Shown here in pieces: positions 1 through 11,600 of a stretch of 64,000 bases of DNA (its first letter is position 1; every line of letters starts with the position of its first letter). The notes beneath the pieces were generated by a model. It ran no database searches. It had not been told where the DNA came from and saw only the letters and a list, made by a program, of their open reading frames with translations. Made by a program: the position numbers and the translations under genes. Origin of the DNA: Larus michahellis (Eukaryota > Chordata > Aves > Charadriiformes > Laridae); NCBI RefSeq assembly GCF_964199755.1, contig NC_133896.1:68799142-68863141 (forward strand). Reading direction: 5' to 3'.

Positions 1-3000
1 AATGGTCAAGGAGCAACTAGATCTCCTTTCTTTTTTCCCTTACAACAACTTCAGATCAGTCTGTCTGAAGAATTTGTCTCTAAATAACTGAATTTACTTC
101 AGTATAAACTGCTAAGACTGAAACCTTAAAGGGTGTTGCTTTGGTGCTGACTCTCTGCAGGTAGTAGAGGTTATGTTGGAGGGCAGGGGAAGGAATAGGA
201 TCGTTTCTGCAGGCTTTTCTAGCCAAAGCATTCCTTGAAGGGGATGAGAGCAGTGGCTGCAATATCGGTGTGCTTTGATTTGGTTCACGACTTTTTTTCT
301 TTTTTCCTTTTTATTTTTATTTTTTCCGCATTCAAAAGTACAGTCCTATTTGTGGACTCTGCTCTGTTTTTCTTGGCTCCGCCTATCTTGACAGTTTCAC
401 AAAAATGAATACTACAATAAATGCCTGAGGGCTTTTTGGTTTTGTTTTGTTTTGGTTTTTTTTGTTTGTTTTTAATGTGCTGTTGGAGATGTGGGTGTTG
501 TCAGCTGCCCCTTTTTATAAGCCATTTCTCTGAAGGATTAGTAGGGTAACGCTGTCAGGGTCTGAAGAGGCACGGCATTGCGGGGCTGCAGACGGAGGCA
601 CGGGGCGGATGGAACTGCAGCCCCGGTCGGTGCGGGCAGGAGCGAAGCTCTCCCGACCCCGGCAGACCCTGTGGGCACAGCCTTCCCATTCCCCTGCTCA
701 GCCCTCGGCACGGATGGTGCTTCACCGGCACACGGCTGCTCCTCTGTTATAGCTAGAAATCGCACAACAAGCGCATTCACAGCTCTGGGTAATCTGTTAT
801 TGTGGGAAATTTTCATATTTTCCCAAAGGGAGATCCTTCAGGATCCCCGGACACAGACCAGTTCATCGCTCCTCACCTTTTGTTTTTCAGACACCAGATT
901 TTAAGCACAAATGCATTTGATGGGTTCCTACTGCTCCTGTTGTCACTGTGGCGCTGTTGGTGCAAGGGAAGTAATGACCGAACCTCGTTTCTCTCTGTGA
1001 TAGGTTATGTTACAAGATAAAGTCAGTACTCTCGCCTGAAAAACTTCGTAGCCATGTTGAGCGTTCTGATTTTTTTATCAGGGTAAAGATTCCTCTCCTG
1101 GAACTTTTGTGTTCTGCCAGCGTTTTCCTCCTCCACTCCAAGGTGCTCTTTTTCTTGGGGATTTTATGTGGGTCTGTTTCATTTCAGGGTTTGGGGGGGA
1201 AGCTCAGGGAGCATAGGTATTTTTTCCCACAAGGTGGCACTTCTCTCTGACCTGTATAAAGAATTTTTGCTTCTACTGGACAAAATCAAGATCTGGGGTG
1301 TATGGGTGTCTTGCTGGGCTGTATAGCTTTTCTGGGGGCTTTTTAAGCATTTTTGGAGATGAGTTTTGTATGAGTTGCCTATCCACAACATTCCTTTCGT
1401 GAACAGACTTAACTGTAACCTGCCTGTGTAAAAAATACTTCTTTAAGAACTGAAGCAGAGAGACCAGTCGAGCTTTTTATAACACTTAAAACAAAACTCA
1501 AGGAAACCCTAGAAGAATACACACAGCGTCCGCAGCAATTAGAGGTAGACTCGTTTTGCATTCATCTGGTCTTCCGAGCTTACCGGGCAGGGCTTCCAAG
1601 ATACAATAAGTGCTCTGTTGAACGCCTTAATGGCGGTCTCTTTCCGTTCGTTATCTAATAATATCTCCATTACAGATTCAATATGTACTATTATTCCTAC
1701 TAGTTTTTAGGAAAAAAGTTACTTTTGTCTTTGAGACATTCGGAGTTTTGATTTTAATATTTATTTCCACCAGAAGGAGCTTTACGTAAATCAGGCTGAA
1801 ATTATTATTTTGGTAAATAGGGATGTTTTTTTTTTCTTATGTGTAGTTAAAATTTTTGCTGTTTACCAAAAGTAACCACTATAGTTAGTAAGTCAGCTTG
1901 TTTCTATACACTTAATAACAGACCTATTAGAAAACCATGAAAAATAGTGTACTAGTCATGAGAGTCAGTTTCCAAATTTGTGGGGATTTTTTTTATGTTT
2001 GTTGTCTTTAAATCATAATTGAAACTTGACAGGTGTTTTTAAGTAGCAATTTCCTACTATATGTTAAAGGTTGGTAGTGTTCTGAATCCACTGCTGCAAG
2101 CGATTTTCAGCAAAGTTTGGATTACTGACGCTGGCAGGACTACGGCTGAATCCAAACCGATGGGTTCTGCTTGTTGGAAGAGCTTTCAGGGTTTTTTTTT
2201 CATTATTTTGATCATATTTTCATTACCAGTTTACAGTTGTCTAGTGTAGCTCACCCTGTAATATTATAGCTACAGCCTGTCCCGAGGGCTAGTCTAGAAC
2301 ATTTGTTAGGAGCGCTTTCTGTCACTTGTAGAAGTCTTGGGGAAAATTCCTACAAGTCAAACCACGTAGGTTGAGGACAGTGATGGACTTCCGGAGCTCC
2401 TTTTTTAGATCTGCAGATGCCACCTCAACAGAATTAAAGTTGTTCTCCTCAAGACTGCCCCACCTGCGGTGCTCGTCCTTGTGTTCTAACCAAGAAGGGA
2501 ACTACCCGGTTCTCCTTCTCATCATAACTAGTGCCAGCTCTTCCCTCGCGTGGCGGTGGTTGGGATCGGGAGTGGCAGGGTGCTGCGGTGAGGGACTCGC
2601 TCTTGCTTCTCTAGACAAACGTGACGTGGTTCTGTAAGTGTGCTGGATGAGGAAAAGCACTCCCAAGTTGGCAAGTCTCCCATCCCAAATTTGAAAAAAG
2701 AGGAATCGATTTTTCTGGTCTGGAGCAGTAGACTATCCGCTTACAATAAACAAAGCAGATAAACAAATGCTTACATACATTCCTTATTTACAGTTAAGTC
2801 TGAAGTGTAGGGCTTATATAAGGCATCGGGTTATTAAAAATCCTTCCACATGTTCCATCCTGTCCTGAATTAATCTGTCTGTGGGAGCTTTGCTTCTGGG
2901 TCAGGTCTGTAGCCGAATCAAGAGAATTGTCCTAAATGTCATTCAGTTTTTATTGCAGCTACTTTAAAAGAAAAAAACAAACAAGCAACATAAACGTGCA

Positions 3001-6000
3001 AACCTCAACCAAATCAGCGCAAAATCCTTGCTTTATCCTCTTGACTCGCTGAATTAACTGTTAATTCAGCTCAAGAAATATTAGTCCTATATCCTAAATA
3101 ATGCCTATTACTGTCTGGCTTTTCAATTAAAACTTCATGAGCTTTTAATGAAAAAGTAGCGAAGCTACGCAGTGACACTCAGCGTGTTAGCTTTCCCCCA
3201 GGTTTCTCAGCCTCGGGCGATCGGTCTCTTCAAGCTTGGAGAGTTGTGTCCCCGAGGCACTGACGTGGAAGTTAAATTGCCTGTAAAGACAGAAAGGAAT
3301 CAGCCAGGCTTTATAAGGCTCTGATTTATAAGGAGCCGGCGACTGATATCTCTTTTGAGGTCGTTCCAGTCTGTACGGCGTGAGAAAAGGAACCATAAAA
3401 TGCTTGAGCCTCTTAGAACCTCCTTTCTGCTGAAGGTGGGATGGGTGTGTGGTGTTGGTGCACGTATTAATGAAGTATTTGAATTGTCGAGAATTGCCCA
3501 TGTTCCCCCATCACTGTCCCTTCATTTCCGTACCCTCTCCAAAGCAGTTTATCCTGCACATTACCCTCAGCATCTGCCCAGATCTTACCTGTATTTTGTG
3601 AGAAGCGTATCTCCAGTCAAAGTGCGCACTCGGTAAAGCACATAGCCTTTACAAAATGCCCTGATATGTGGGAATAACTAGAATAACTAATCCTTGTATG
3701 TCTCGGTTGCCTCTCCATCTGTTTGTTAACCTGCTGAGGGTCTACTGAGATGAGATATTTTGCTGGGCCTGGGCACCTACTAGTCCAGGTAGTAGCTGTG
3801 GTGGTACTTCGTCTACATTAATTGTTCATTTTTATCATGGTCAAATTATCTATGGGTTCCCTCCCCAGAGAAGAACTTTGATTTTCTTTATAAGAGGAAA
3901 GGGAAAAGTAAAGAGCGGCAGATGAGGAATAGAGTAGGAGCAGAGGCCGGAGGAATATCTATTGAGGAGTATCAGGATGGCCTAAATGTCACCGTGGTCT
4001 CTGTACCCGATTGTCCCCCTTGACTGGGGTGGCTCCCTCCTCCCTGCCGTGGGCTGCTGAGTCACTGCCCAGAGGTGCTTGGCTTTCACCACTGTGCGGT
4101 GTACAACTTCAGGGGAATTTAGCCTGCCTGAACATGGCCCTACTTGGTGCTTTTTTTAGTTTATTAATGAAAAGAAGTTTGCTACAATCACCAGATCTCA
4201 CAAGCATAGTGTGGGTTTGCAATATTTTTTTATATGCTTCACGTTGAACCAGTCCCAAGAGTACGGGTGCACTTCCAGTGGTGTGTGAAGACAAGAGCTG
4301 CCACCAGTTGTGTGTGTGTCCCTGTTCTTTTTGCTAGCGTCAGATTACAGCTGTAGTCTGGCTGTAATGTGCCAGATGTGCCGTTGTGATGTGCCGCCGG
4401 CGGGAAATAAATTGATTCGGATTTGTGGAAGGGTAGAGCGTAGAGGACGGTAGTACAGAGGTTCATGAGATCGCAGGTTGTACATCTAGTTATTTCGTTG
4501 TTTAATTGCTGCTGTTCTGAGTCCGTATCGCCTGTGGAATTAAAAAAAACTGCTGTGATCATAGGTGTCTGTTAGTAGCTGACATCACAGTGAGAGTATT
4601 TCCTACTTCATCACCATCCAGAGGAAATCCTGATGATCAAAGGGACAAACGTACGGCCCCAGAGTGTGCCTGGGGTGCTGCCTCTCCACCCTCAGCCTGG
4701 GGCAGTGGGAGTGAACCACAGTGACCCGCTCCCTGCTCTGCGGCTCTCCAGTGTCTGCTGGAGCAGGACAGCCTGGGGCTGCGCGCGGAGTCCCGCCTGC
4801 ACGTGCTGCCCAGCAGCCCCGGCCCACACTGCTCAGGATTTGGTCTCTTTGGATCTGGCAACCTCTGCCTTTACTTAGGCTTCTTGGCTCTTCTTTTCCA
4901 TTGCCCTTACTTTGCAATGCTGGTTGCTTCCTCCTAGGTTGTAGAGCTCCATTTTGTTTTAATGGCCTAAGCTGCATTTTTTAAAAAAAATTCATTCTTC
5001 TAGTGAAACGTGGCTTTCAAGAGGGTACCGGAGTCTTGAATTCTCAGTCACTGCTCGCAGAGCAGAACTTGCTTTGGATTTGTTGGTGTGTGTGTGGTGT
5101 CTGGACATTTTCACAAATGTAACGCTTTATTAATTTTTATTTCCTTCTGAATCAAGACTTCGTGGAGATCCTTAGGTGCCTGATTGCTTTTAAGCTTCCC
5201 CTGAGGAATTCTGTGTACCATTTCTCTTTAGAGTGTCTGAACGTGTTACTGCACCAGATGGTGCTTCCCGTATCCAAGCAATTTAAAGGCATTTATAAAG
5301 AAAAGTTCCTTTTGAAGTGCTCTGTGAGATTCCTTTATTCATCCACAAATATTTTCCAAAAGTCCACGGGCTGAGAAGATGAGATTTAGATGCCACCCCT
5401 ACCAAAATACGTCACAAAATCTTGACCTTCCCAGTGCTGTCCTGTACTACAGCCTCCACCGTTGTACAGAAGTCTCCAGGAGCGGGTCCGTCAGGTTTTG
5501 CAGAATGGCAAGGTGTTTTGGGGGAATGGGGAGAGAAACCTCACTCCCATCCTCAGCTCGGGCTCCACTGGCCCCTTTTCTCAAAGTTTGTTGATACAGG
5601 AATAGTTTCCACTGTGAAGGATGGAAGCGTTACTGCCCCTGAGTTGCGCAGATCTCTCAAGTGCCAGTTCAGTGCTTTCGCCAGGGGCCCGCTCCTGCTT
5701 CGTTTCCTCTCACTGCAGCCACTGCCAGCGACCCGCAGCGTTTGTGCTGTCTCTCCTGTGCCCGCAACTCGCTTTTTGGTTTGGTTTTTTTGTGTGTGGG
5801 GGGTTCCTTCCCTGTGCTAGGGAAGTGAGGAATTGCAGTGTGCCCGGTGACTCTGTGGAGAGCCCGGGCATCTCGTGCTCCCCTGAGAGAAGAGCGCTCT
5901 GCTGCTGGCCCAGAGCTACGAGCTCTGCGGATGCGCTGCTGAAAGTTAGAAACCACTGACCTGTAGGCCCTGAACTCCTTGTATGTTAAGAACTAAGTGG

Positions 6001-7604
6001 TAATTTGGAGTTACCAAAGCTGAAATGCGTTTTCCTCCAGCTCTCTAAGCAGGGAGCTGGCGTCGGTTCAGCTCTTTTGGCACCCGTGAGAGCAGGTGCG
6101 GCTGCTGGCCCTGCTGCGCCCGCAGTCGCGCTCGAGCATCTCAGTGGGACAGACTGGACGCTGATCAGGATTAAAAACAACTCAGCAAAATAAAGAACAT
6201 GTTTGTTTTTAACTTGGATCGGCTCCTGACACAGACCGCTGCGTGAATCCATAAAAAGTTGTAGAACAACCGAGGAGGTGTCTTGGAATGGGAAGCCATT
6301 GATAGGAGACTGGAGCACAACCAAACGCCAACTTCACAGGTGTCGGGAAGGGTTTGAAAAGATGAGGACAACTGCTTGGAGTGGTTTAGGGGAACTATTG
6401 CGTGCAGAAGGGAGCAGGGAAAAAGAAAACAAATGGATTTTTTTATTTTTTTTTTTTACGTGTTATGATGGGACCAAATAGGTAAACTTGATAACTGAAT
6501 GTGGAATTTGCAGGGAAAGGGCTCCCAGCACTGCGGCACTTGATAAAACGCCCAAAATCGGTTTTGTTAGGAGCAAGGGAGTAACTGAATCTTTGTTAAT
6601 GGTTTCACAGACTTCTGTTATACGGCGTAGCTTTGGGGTTTCCCCTCTGCCCCTGCCTCTTGTTGCTTACATTCTTGGTATCACACCCATCTTAGGTTCT
6701 TCTCCTGCACTTAGATTTTATTTTTTTTTTTTTTCCTCTTGTAATTTTCCCCTTGAAGCAAATCTCTTCTGTGTACTCAGCAGGCGACGCATGACTGGGA
6801 TCAACGGCGCCGTTCTTTCTGTAAGGAAGGAAGCAGTCAGTATTTTACATGTGCAGTTTCTCTAACTGGAGCCCGCTGTCAAAATTTTTAGGATGTCTAC
6901 AGATTTTTCCTAGCTAAATAAAAACAAACCAACTCTGTCGGCATCTTTGGATGTCTGTGCTCGGTTGTTTGGTTTTACTTAAGTTGTGTAGCCAAAGTTA
7001 TCGTGACAGTCTTGGAAAGTGAACTCATTTAAGAATAGCTAAATTTGTTTGTAGTAAAATACTAGAATTGCTGTAGATTCCAGCTTTTTGATACAATGTA
7101 GAAATAAAGGCTTCAGCTAGCACTGGAAATGTGGTAAAGTCAATGTGAGAGAAACACTGTTAGATGACGATGGACGAGCAATACAGCACGCTTGCACAAA
7201 ATGGAGAAGGCAGTGGTATTCAGCTGGGCTTGTGTACTTACATTTGCTTTCTTTTTCCTTTGTTTTGTTTCAGTTTGGTTTTCAGACTTTGGTATCTTGT
7301 TCTCTGGTTAATAATGCCCACGTGGTATGTTTTGGAGATGTCCTCAGCGCTGCGGTAACGTCAGGGGAAGGAGGAGCTCCCAGCAAAGCTCTTATAAGTG
7401 GTTCCATTCTCTGGAAATGCCGGCTGGACCAGCTGGGTTTTGTAATCTCTTCTAAAATGTAGGTCAGACACCTGCTGCTCCTGCTGAGGCCGTCTCATCT
7501 TTCCGCCAGCCCCACTAAGTTTCCAGGTGTCCTGTTCCTTCCCGTACAGGGGAGGCGATGCTGCAGCCATCGCTCACGTGTTGTGTCCTCCTTTTTGTTC
7601 GTAG
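1..7604 (+). other. BCL2L13: BCL2L13 last intron (3' part)
   Basis: This stretch lies upstream of the BCL2L13 terminal exon and ends in a pyrimidine-rich acceptor with AG at 7603-7604. I looked for the preceding BCL2L13 exon (the BH-region exon ending before Gly-Thr-Val-Phe-Thr) and did not find it, so the other exons lie left of the window. Visible content is a T/G-rich simple stretch near 432-474, GC-rich patches at about 540-740 and 4650-4830, and many short open frames with no recognisable protein. CpG dinucleotides are frequent for an intron. Confidence 0.75.
432..474. repeat. (TTTTG)n-like low-complexity stretch
   Basis: Repeated T-runs separated by G make a degenerate TTTTG simple repeat inside the BCL2L13 intron. 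No function is suggested. Confidence 0.7.
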
Positions 7605-8417
7605 GGGACGGTCTTCACTTTGGAATCCGAAGAGGAAGAGTACCCCGGGCTCATCGCAGAGGACAGTAATGACATCTACATCCTGACCAGCGACAACTCG
7701 GGACAGGTGAGCCCCCCAGAGTCCCCCACAGTGACCACGTCGTGGCAGTCGGAGAGCCTGCCCGTCTCCCTGTCAGCGAGTCAGAGCTGGCACACGGAGA
7801 GCCTGCCGGTCTCCCTGGGACCCGAGTCCTGGCAGCAAGTGGCCATGGATCCTGAAGAAGTCAAAAGCCTGGACAGCAACGGAGGGGGTGAAGAAAGGAG
7901 TGAGAACAACTCTTCCAACTCGGATATTGTTCACGTGGAGAAGGAAGAGATACCGGAGGGGATTGAGGAAGCCGTGGTGTCAGCCGTCGCTGCAGAGACC
8001 GTGCAGGCAGCGTTTCCAGAAACCCCTGCTTCTTTACAGGAAGTAAAACCTCCAGCTGAAATTGCTGCTGCTGAAAAAGCACATCCCTCTGCACTTCCAC
8101 GTACAAAACAGGAGGAAAAGGGAAAAGCGGCTGAAGAGCTTGTTGAACCTGAAATCCCCGTATTAAGTAAACCTGTCCCAAAGTTAGCCCCATCAGAAGA
8201 AAAAGCTGCACCAGAACCTGAGAAAATACTGCTTCCGGGGGAACAAAAAGTGGGGAAAGAGGGCCGTTTGGAAGAAATAGAAGAGAAATCCTCCGCTGCA
8301 GAGGAGAAGCCTATCTTATTGCCGGAAGGGAAATCTATATTGCTGTACGGTGGGGCTGCTGCGGTAGCTATATTAGCTGTAGCGGTCGGAGTAGCGCTGG
8401 CGCTTAGAAAAAAATAA
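7605..8417 (+). CDS. BCL2L13: BCL2L13 terminal coding exon (Bcl-rambo C-terminus)
   Basis: BCL2L13 is a tail-anchored outer-mitochondrial-membrane member of the BCL-2 family. It acts in apoptosis and, through LC3 binding, in mitophagy and mitochondrial fragmentation. This exon encodes about 270 residues, close to the corresponding human part. It starts Gly-Thr-Val-Phe-Thr-Leu, has an acidic segment, then two tandem copies of a Ser-Trp-x-x-Glu-Ser-Leu-Pro-Val-Ser-Leu unit (the known A repeats), a Trp-Gln-Gln-Val motif at 7830-7841 at the LC3-interacting position, a long Glu/Pro/Ala-rich linker, and a hydrophobic tail of about 22 residues ending Arg-Lys-Lys before TAA at 8415-8417. The BH domains are in exons left of the window. 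The acceptor is TTCGTAG at 7598-7604, and the exon is read in phase 0. The linker is the most diverged part; the A repeats and the tail are highly conserved. BID follows tail-to-tail. Confidence 0.96.
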   Translation, partial: GTVFTLESEEEEYPGLIAEDSNDIYILTSDNSGQVSPPESPTVTTSWQSESLPVSLSASQSWHTESLPVSLGPESWQQVAMDPEEVKSLDSNGGGEERSENNSSNSDIVHVEKEEIPEGIEEAVVSAVAAETVQAAFPETPASLQEVKPPAEIAAAEKAHPSALPRTKQEEKGKAAEELVEPEIPVLSKPVPKLAPSEEKAAPEPEKILLPGEQKVGKEGRLEEIEEKSSAAEEKPILLPEGKSILLYGGAAAVAILAVAVGVALALRKK

Positions 8418-8626
8418 CGGAGCTCTCTTGAGGAGGAGGAGGAGGGGGGAGAGAGAAGAGGGCACGATCCAGTTGTTGTAGTTGTGTTACCTAAAGGTTG
8501 AGCTGCCTGCTGTTTAATTGGACATCTGAGTAACTTAATGGTGATGGGGTGAGGTCGTTCAATAAGCCTCCAGCTATGGACAATCATGTTTTTAAGTAGA
8601 ATTGGGGCGGGGACTGGTTTTTCGTG

Positions 8627-8632
8627 ATTAAA
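8627..8632 (+). terminator. BCL2L13: Possible proximal poly(A) signal (ATTAAA) of BCL2L13
   Basis: ATTAAA lies 210 bases past the BCL2L13 stop. A genomic run of 18 A at 8649-8666 falls where cleavage would occur, and no clear GU-rich element follows. It could be a weak proximal site, or only a place where oligo-dT would misprime. Confidence 0.4.
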
Positions 8633-11600
8633 GTACAGGGGTATTTTTAAAAAAAAAAAAAAAAAACAAAATCTGCAAATTTAAGAACTTAAGCGCAGGT
8701 GCTGAAGAAAGGGGTGCTCGTACTCTAGGAACTGGAACAGAGAATCCCCAGGGGAAGGGGAGAGCCAGCTGCCGCCAACCCCTGGAGTTTTTGGCTTCTC
8801 AGACTGACCGCTGTTGCAGCTGTGCTGTCTTGTCACCTCCCGTTGCGCCCCCCCCCAACCCTCCCTAAGAAACATTTATTAGCCAACCTGAGTCCTGTAG
8901 CGAGAGGCTGGTCTCCCTTTTGTCTTGGCTTCCTCTCAGGTACAGCACTGCTCCTCGTAACCTCGCAGGTTCCTCCTAAGCCCCAGTGGGACAGTGCTTA
9001 TTCTTACCTCTTTGCTCACACTGGTTTTGGCCCCTAACATTTACTGGAGCCCCATCCTGTAAAGATGCTGCCTCTCTATAGCTGTATTATCTCTGAGCAT
9101 CCTGCTGTTCCTGGGGGGGGAAGAGGTGCAGGACGGTGCTTTGGGCTGCCCAGGAGGGTGGGGGGGACACTGCTATTTGCTGGTTTGGAGAATCCATTTG
9201 CTCTGCTCCTGCCGGGCCCACTTCACTGCCACCCTTGAGTTACCAGAGGTGCAAAATTCATGCTGGAGACGGTGCCGTTCTGACCAGTACTTTGAGAGCA
9301 GGGTCTGTTCAGCAAAGAGACGGCAAAACTGCGTGAACGTGAGGCCGATGCCTCCTGCGCAATTCAAAGGTGAATCGCCACGCTGTCCGTATCACGCTGC
9401 AGTCTATCGTTTTTCCCAGGTTAAGCACAGAGTATGTTTAGTCCTAACTTGGTCTTGGCTGTGACAGAATCCCAGATACATAAAGCAATGGATTCTAGCA
9501 ACTGAGCAAAACAGCATTAAACATCTCCTCTATCTGCCTGTTCCCGACCTGACCCCGGAGTGTTGTTCAGTGCGATTCCTTTTGCGACCCTGAATCTGTA
9601 ATAAGCTAAACTTACAGGTTCACAGGTGGTGAGAAAATTACTTTGGCAAAAAGTAAATCCCTCTTCCTGCAGTCACAGCACCACATAATGCGTGGGAAGA
9701 GAAGCCTTTGCAGTATTGCCATACGCATTAGTAAACGTCGGATCCAACCACGAGTGTTCCTCTCGCAGTGCGCGTTTCTCTGTCTGTCCTTGTCCCTACG
9801 GCAGCTCTCTGGGCAAGACCTTCGGCTTTCCAGGCAAAACTACTGAGGCATCTCAGGGGGTTCGTGCTGGCGCTGTGGCTTAGGCCAGGTGGAGGTAGGT
9901 GAAAGGGAACTCGGGATAATGGAAAAACCGCAATCGTGAGCTTACAGGAAGCTTACTCTTCATGAAGCACAAAGACAAGGTACTTTATTTCTAAATAACC
10001 TTATCTAGAGTATGTCTCCTAATGAGTCCGTTTCCTAAGTGATCTGAGAATGAAGAGATTCTAGCACATTCTCTATTTTAGGATATTCTTGCTACGTATC
10101 CCAGGATGCTGGGAAGTCAGTAAGACCGTGGCAGATTCTGAGGAATTTTTTTTTTGTTTAAGCTTTTTTTGAGAGTGAATTTTCTAGAAAACTTCTCGGA
10201 TTTTGACCTGTGTGTGTGAAGCTGAATATTGAGAGGAGGGATTGTCACCTGTGTACTGCTGCGGACCGAACGCGGGAGCTCTGGAGTTCTGGACTTTACT
10301 GCTGATCATTGATTTTCTCTTTTGCCATGTACAAAAGGCAGCAGGTTGGCCTTAACAGAAAAAGAAACCCTTTACCGTGTTGCAAAATAGAATTGACTTT
10401 TTTGGCCATTTCCTGGTGCCCCGCTGGTACTGTCACTGCTGTGCTGTGTGCCCAGAACTGGTCGCTGGGACCTCCTCACGCCACAGACTCTCCGGTGTCT
10501 GCCTTCCCACCACTGCAGTTCCCTCTCCTGGCCCTCCACGGCAGCTTCCCTCGCGTGGAGAGGAGAGGTGGCTTAATGCTCCTTTTGTCACGGATGTGCA
10601 CGACTGTTTACAGTTTTGCTTCATTTCCCCTGTCGCGACAGTGACAGTCTGTGAGGGTGCCTGGTTGTTCCTGTGTGACCAGGGCTGCTGGTCGGGTGGG
10701 CCTCCCCTTCTCCTGCTGCCTTGCTGACGGCTTTGGTTTCCTCTCCGGGCACGTTCTCTGTGGGAGAAGGGCCGTTCTTAACCCGACCTACGTCCTCTCC
10801 TGACTGAAGATGATGCACCTACATTTGGGACATCCCCCAGCTCTAGCCACCCAGTGGGGTTACACAAAAGCACCCACGTGCGCTCTGAAGCAGAGATGGG
10901 TTTTTTTGCACACTGGATAATTTGTGTACAGACTGGGGCCGGGGGGCAAGGTCAGGTGTTCTTTTAGTGGTTGTTTCAGTAGTAGCGCGGGAGATTGGTA
11001 CAGGACAGACGAGAACAAATCCACGCCAGCTTGTTGGCACAAGGAGCCCAGTGGGGCATTAAATAAAATGTGTCGTCTTCTACACACAGCAGGGAGAAGA
11101 AGGTGGCAGCCGTAGTAAGGAAAACAAACGACTTTTTGTTTTGTTAAGCATTTCCATGGTTGGTGAAAGCCTTGAGCATCTGGGGTGTTGCTACATTTAA
11201 TGGAGCATCAGCTGCACCGTGTGTTCTGGTGGTTTGGTCCCTTCTTTATTTTCTCATTTTAGGGTCTTACAGGTTTGACCAGGCAGCAAGAATTTGTACC
11301 ATCTTCTCCCCCACTCTGCTGACTGCGCATTTAGAGAATTTTATCGTTCCGCGTCTCCTCTGGGAACGCTCCGTTAGCTAAAAACGTCAGTTACGGACTT
11401 GCATGCTACTGAATTTGGGAGTCCTGTGGTCAGAGCTGGGACAGGCCTTGCGGAAGTCCCCAAAGGGCGGGTAAGCTCAGATGACAGCATCCTTACAGGC
11501 TTGAGTGCCAGGCTGCTTGCTCTATTAAAGGTGTGAATTGGAAAATGGAAGGGTTTGGTTCCCCACCCCCATCTTCAAGTAAATTAAAGTAATCCTAAAC

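Noticed and set aside
7931-8587. 218-codon - strand open frame
   Set aside because: It is the antisense of the BCL2L13 terminal exon, Ser/Ala-rich because it mirrors the coding bias, with no family resemblance.
8627-8666. ATTAAA plus A18 as a sign that the BCL2L13 exon is a retrocopy
   Set aside because: The coding exon begins at a genuine intron acceptor, is intact, and sits in the conserved order next to BID and MICAL3, so it is the native gene with a chance genomic A-run.
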